Part shown: positions 23,410 through 25,156 of the stretch, one piece after another
Numbering within the stretch: the first letter of the stretch is position 1
How the letters are laid out: each line of letters starts with the position of its first letter
Notes under the pieces: generated by a model
The model's input: only the letters and a program-made list of their open reading frames with translations
The model's database searches: none
Told to the model about the DNA's origin: nothing
NCBI GenBank assembly: GCA_023266075.1
Contig: JAHFRX010000003.1
Span: forward strand, 1-25,156
Direction: 5' to 3'
DNA from: Legionellaceae bacterium
Lineage (GTDB): Bacteria > Pseudomonadota > Gammaproteobacteria > Legionellales > Legionellaceae
Length of the DNA: 25,156 nt
Program-made: the position numbers and the translations under genes

Positions 23410-24963
23410 TTACCAACTGCCTGTACGCTTAAACTCATCAACAGCAGCTTTCAATGCCTTCTCAATAGACTCATCATAAGCACCTGTTTCATTGATTTTT
23501 TTCAATAAATCAGCATGTTGCGTATGCATTACGCTACGCAGTGCTCCTTCAAACGCGCTGACTTCTGTCACTGGAATATCATCCAGATAACCTTTTTCAG
23601 CAATAAACAAAGAAACAGCCATATCAGCAACCGAGAATGGATTATACTGCTTCTGTTTCATCAGCTCCGTAATACGCTGACCACGCTCTAATTGTTTACG
23701 CGTTGCATCATCTAGATCAGACGCAAACTGTGAAAACGCCTCTAATTCGCGAAATTGAGCAAGTGCTAACCGTGTACCACCACCCAGTTTTTTCATGATT
23801 TTCGTTTGTGCCGCCCCACCCACACGTGACACAGATAAACCCGTGTTAATTGCAGGTCGAACACCTGAGTTGAAGAGGTCGACATCTAAGAAAATCTGTC
23901 CGTCTGTAATCGAAATCACGTTCGTCGGTACGAATGCTGAAACGTCACCGGCTTGTGTTTCAATAATTGGCAATGCTGTCAACGAGCCTGTTCGACCCGT
24001 TACTTCGCCGTTTGTCAATTTCTCTACATGTTCTGCATTAATACGCGCAGCACGCTCTAGAAGGCGTGAATGTAAATAAAAAATATCCCCTGGATATGCT
24101 TCTCGTCCTGGTGGTCGACGTAATAGCAATGAAATTTGTCGATAAGCCCACGCTTGTTTTGTTAAATCATCATATACAATCAGTGCATCTTCGCCACGCT
24201 CCATGAAATACTCACCCATAGAACATCCTGCATAAGGCGCGATAAATTGTAACGCTGCAGAATCTGAAGCGCCAGCGACAACAACAATCGTATGCTGCAA
24301 TGCGTCATGCTCTTCTAGTTTACGAACAAGCGCTGCGACTGAAGATGCTTTTTGACCAACGGCAACATAAACGCAAATCACGCCTGTTCCCTTTTGATTA
24401 ATAATGGCATCAATAGCAATCGCTGTTTTACCTGTTTGTCTATCACCAATGATAAGCTCGCGCTGACCGCGACCCACAGGAATCATCGCATCAATCGCTT
24501 TTAATCCTGTTTGAACAGGTTGATCGACAGATTGTCGCTCAATGACACCCGGCGCAACTTTTTCTATCGGAGATAGACGCTCAGCATCGATAGGACCTTT
24601 ACCATCAATGGGATGACCTAAAGCATCAACAACACGACCCAACAGCGCGCGACCAACAGGGACCTCTAGAATACGACCGGTGCAACGACCTTTTTGTCCT
24701 TCAGATAAGCCTGATGCGTCACCTAAAATAACAACCGCGACAGAGTCTCGCCCTAAGTTCAATGCAAGGCCATAGACATGGTGACTGAATTCAACCATTT
24801 CACCTTGCATCACATCATCTAAACCTTCTAATGTTGCAATACCATCTTTTAAACTAACAATTGTACCTTCATTCCGCGCATCTGAGACAACTTTAAATTG
24901 TTCGATTTTTTGTCTAATGAGTTCGCTAATTTCGGAAGGATTTAATGCTATGGATTGTGACAT
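23410..24963 (-). CDS. atpA: ATP synthase F1 subunit alpha
   Basis: A 517-residue regulatory alpha subunit (513 in Escherichia coli). The P-loop GDRQTGKT is at about residues 173-180; SVSRVGGAAQTKIMKK and the C-terminal helical domain are intact. ATG at 24963 (MSQSIALNPSEI) is preferred: GAGAGG lies 9 bases upstream, whereas it abuts the alternative ATG at 24972. It binds nucleotide non-catalytically and forms the hexamer with AtpD. The atpH stop lies 17 bases upstream. Confidence 0.97.
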   Translation of the reverse strand: MSQSIALNPSEISELIRQKIEQFKVVSDARNEGTIVSLKDGIATLEGLDDVMQGEMVEFSHHVYGLALNLGRDSVAVVILGDASGLSEGQKGRCTGRILEVPVGRALLGRVVDALGHPIDGKGPIDAERLSPIEKVAPGVIERQSVDQPVQTGLKAIDAMIPVGRGQRELIIGDRQTGKTAIAIDAIINQKGTGVICVYVAVGQKASSVAALVRKLEEHDALQHTIVVVAGASDSAALQFIAPYAGCSMGEYFMERGEDALIVYDDLTKQAWAYRQISLLLRRPPGREAYPGDIFYLHSRLLERAARINAEHVEKLTNGEVTGRTGSLTALPIIETQAGDVSAFVPTNVISITDGQIFLDVDLFNSGVRPAINTGLSVSRVGGAAQTKIMKKLGGGTRLALAQFRELEAFSQFASDLDDATRKQLERGQRITELMKQKQYNPFSVADMAVSLFIAEKGYLDDIPVTEVSAFEGALRSVMHTQHADLLKKINETGAYDESIEKALKAAVDEFKRTGSW

Positions 24964-24980
24964 GGAAACCATCCTCTCAA

Positions 24981-25156
24981 TTAAGCAGCTAAAGTAGCCG
25001 CTAGTTTTAACAGTTGACCCTTCACTGAGGCATCAATAACCAAATGATGTGCGCGAATCACCGCGCCACCTAAAAGAGAAGCATCAAGTTTTTCAATCAA
25101 AATCACACTTCGATTGAACTTTTTACTTAATACATCCGTTAATCGTTTCTTTTGCT
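24981..25156 (-). CDS. atpH: ATP synthase F1 subunit delta, 3' part only
   Basis: The last 58 codons of atpH; the N-terminal part lies beyond the right edge. The C-terminal delta signature is visible as SLLGGAVIRAHHLVIDASVKG followed by a Leu/Ala-rich end and TAA (the motif continues LLKLAATLAA). Delta links F1 to the peripheral stalk. It ends 17 bases before the atpA start, as in the usual atp operon; atpB, atpE and atpF would be expected further right. Confidence 0.92.
   Translation of the reverse strand, partial: QKKRLTDVLSKKFNRSVILIEKLDASLLGGAVIRAHHLVIDASVKGQLLKLAATLAA

Overview
The window looks like chromosomal DNA of a gammaproteobacterium with an AT-leaning genome. The protein styles (F-type ATP synthase, PepN, LpoA, PriC-like, FolM/PTR1-like) are gammaproteobacterial. 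An astacin protease, a patatin lipase, a subtilase and a RES/Xre module would fit a host-associated Legionellales-like lineage, but that placement is inference. Genes are tightly packed, with many ATGA or TAATG stop/start overlaps. No rRNA, tRNA, CRISPR array or insertion sequence was seen, and no gap exceeds about 250 bases.

Left part (1-3800, minus strand). A Xre/DUF2384 antitoxin and RES toxin head a run that continues with an alpha/beta hydrolase and the ZapE ATPase. It then reaches a PqqD-like protein and a secreted subtilisin-family protease cut by the window edge. 3800-5580 (plus): a divergent promoter region, then a short leader ORF, panB and panC (pantothenate synthesis). 5600-8580: a PriC-like protein (minus), a patatin-like phospholipase (plus) and an AAA/DUF4143 ATPase (minus) whose promoter lies in a two-copy 30-base direct repeat.

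Middle (8613-15443). A minus-strand chain rsmI, astacin protease, pepN, aroE is joined by stop/start overlaps throughout; lpoA runs divergently from rsmI. Right-middle (15451-20575): a pteridine reductase (minus), then a plus-strand run of a MidA/NDUFAF7-type methyltransferase, a PTPS-family protein with the ExxHGH motif expected of FolB-replacing PTPS-III enzymes, priA, and a two-helix membrane protein. priA is otherwise intact but has an in-frame TGA in helicase lobe 1 and lacks the winged-helix segment. A small unrecognised ORF lies downstream of the atp genes.

Right end (20657-25156, minus): atpH (3' part), atpA, atpG, atpD and atpC of the F1 sector in standard order.

Most informative points: interrupted priA alongside a PriC-like gene, the PTPS-III candidate beside a pteridine reductase, the panB leader ORF with a hairpin at the predicted 5' end, the repeat-embedded promoter at the DUF4143 ATPase, and two secreted proteases in unusual operon settings (PqqD plus subtilase; astacin between rsmI and pepN).
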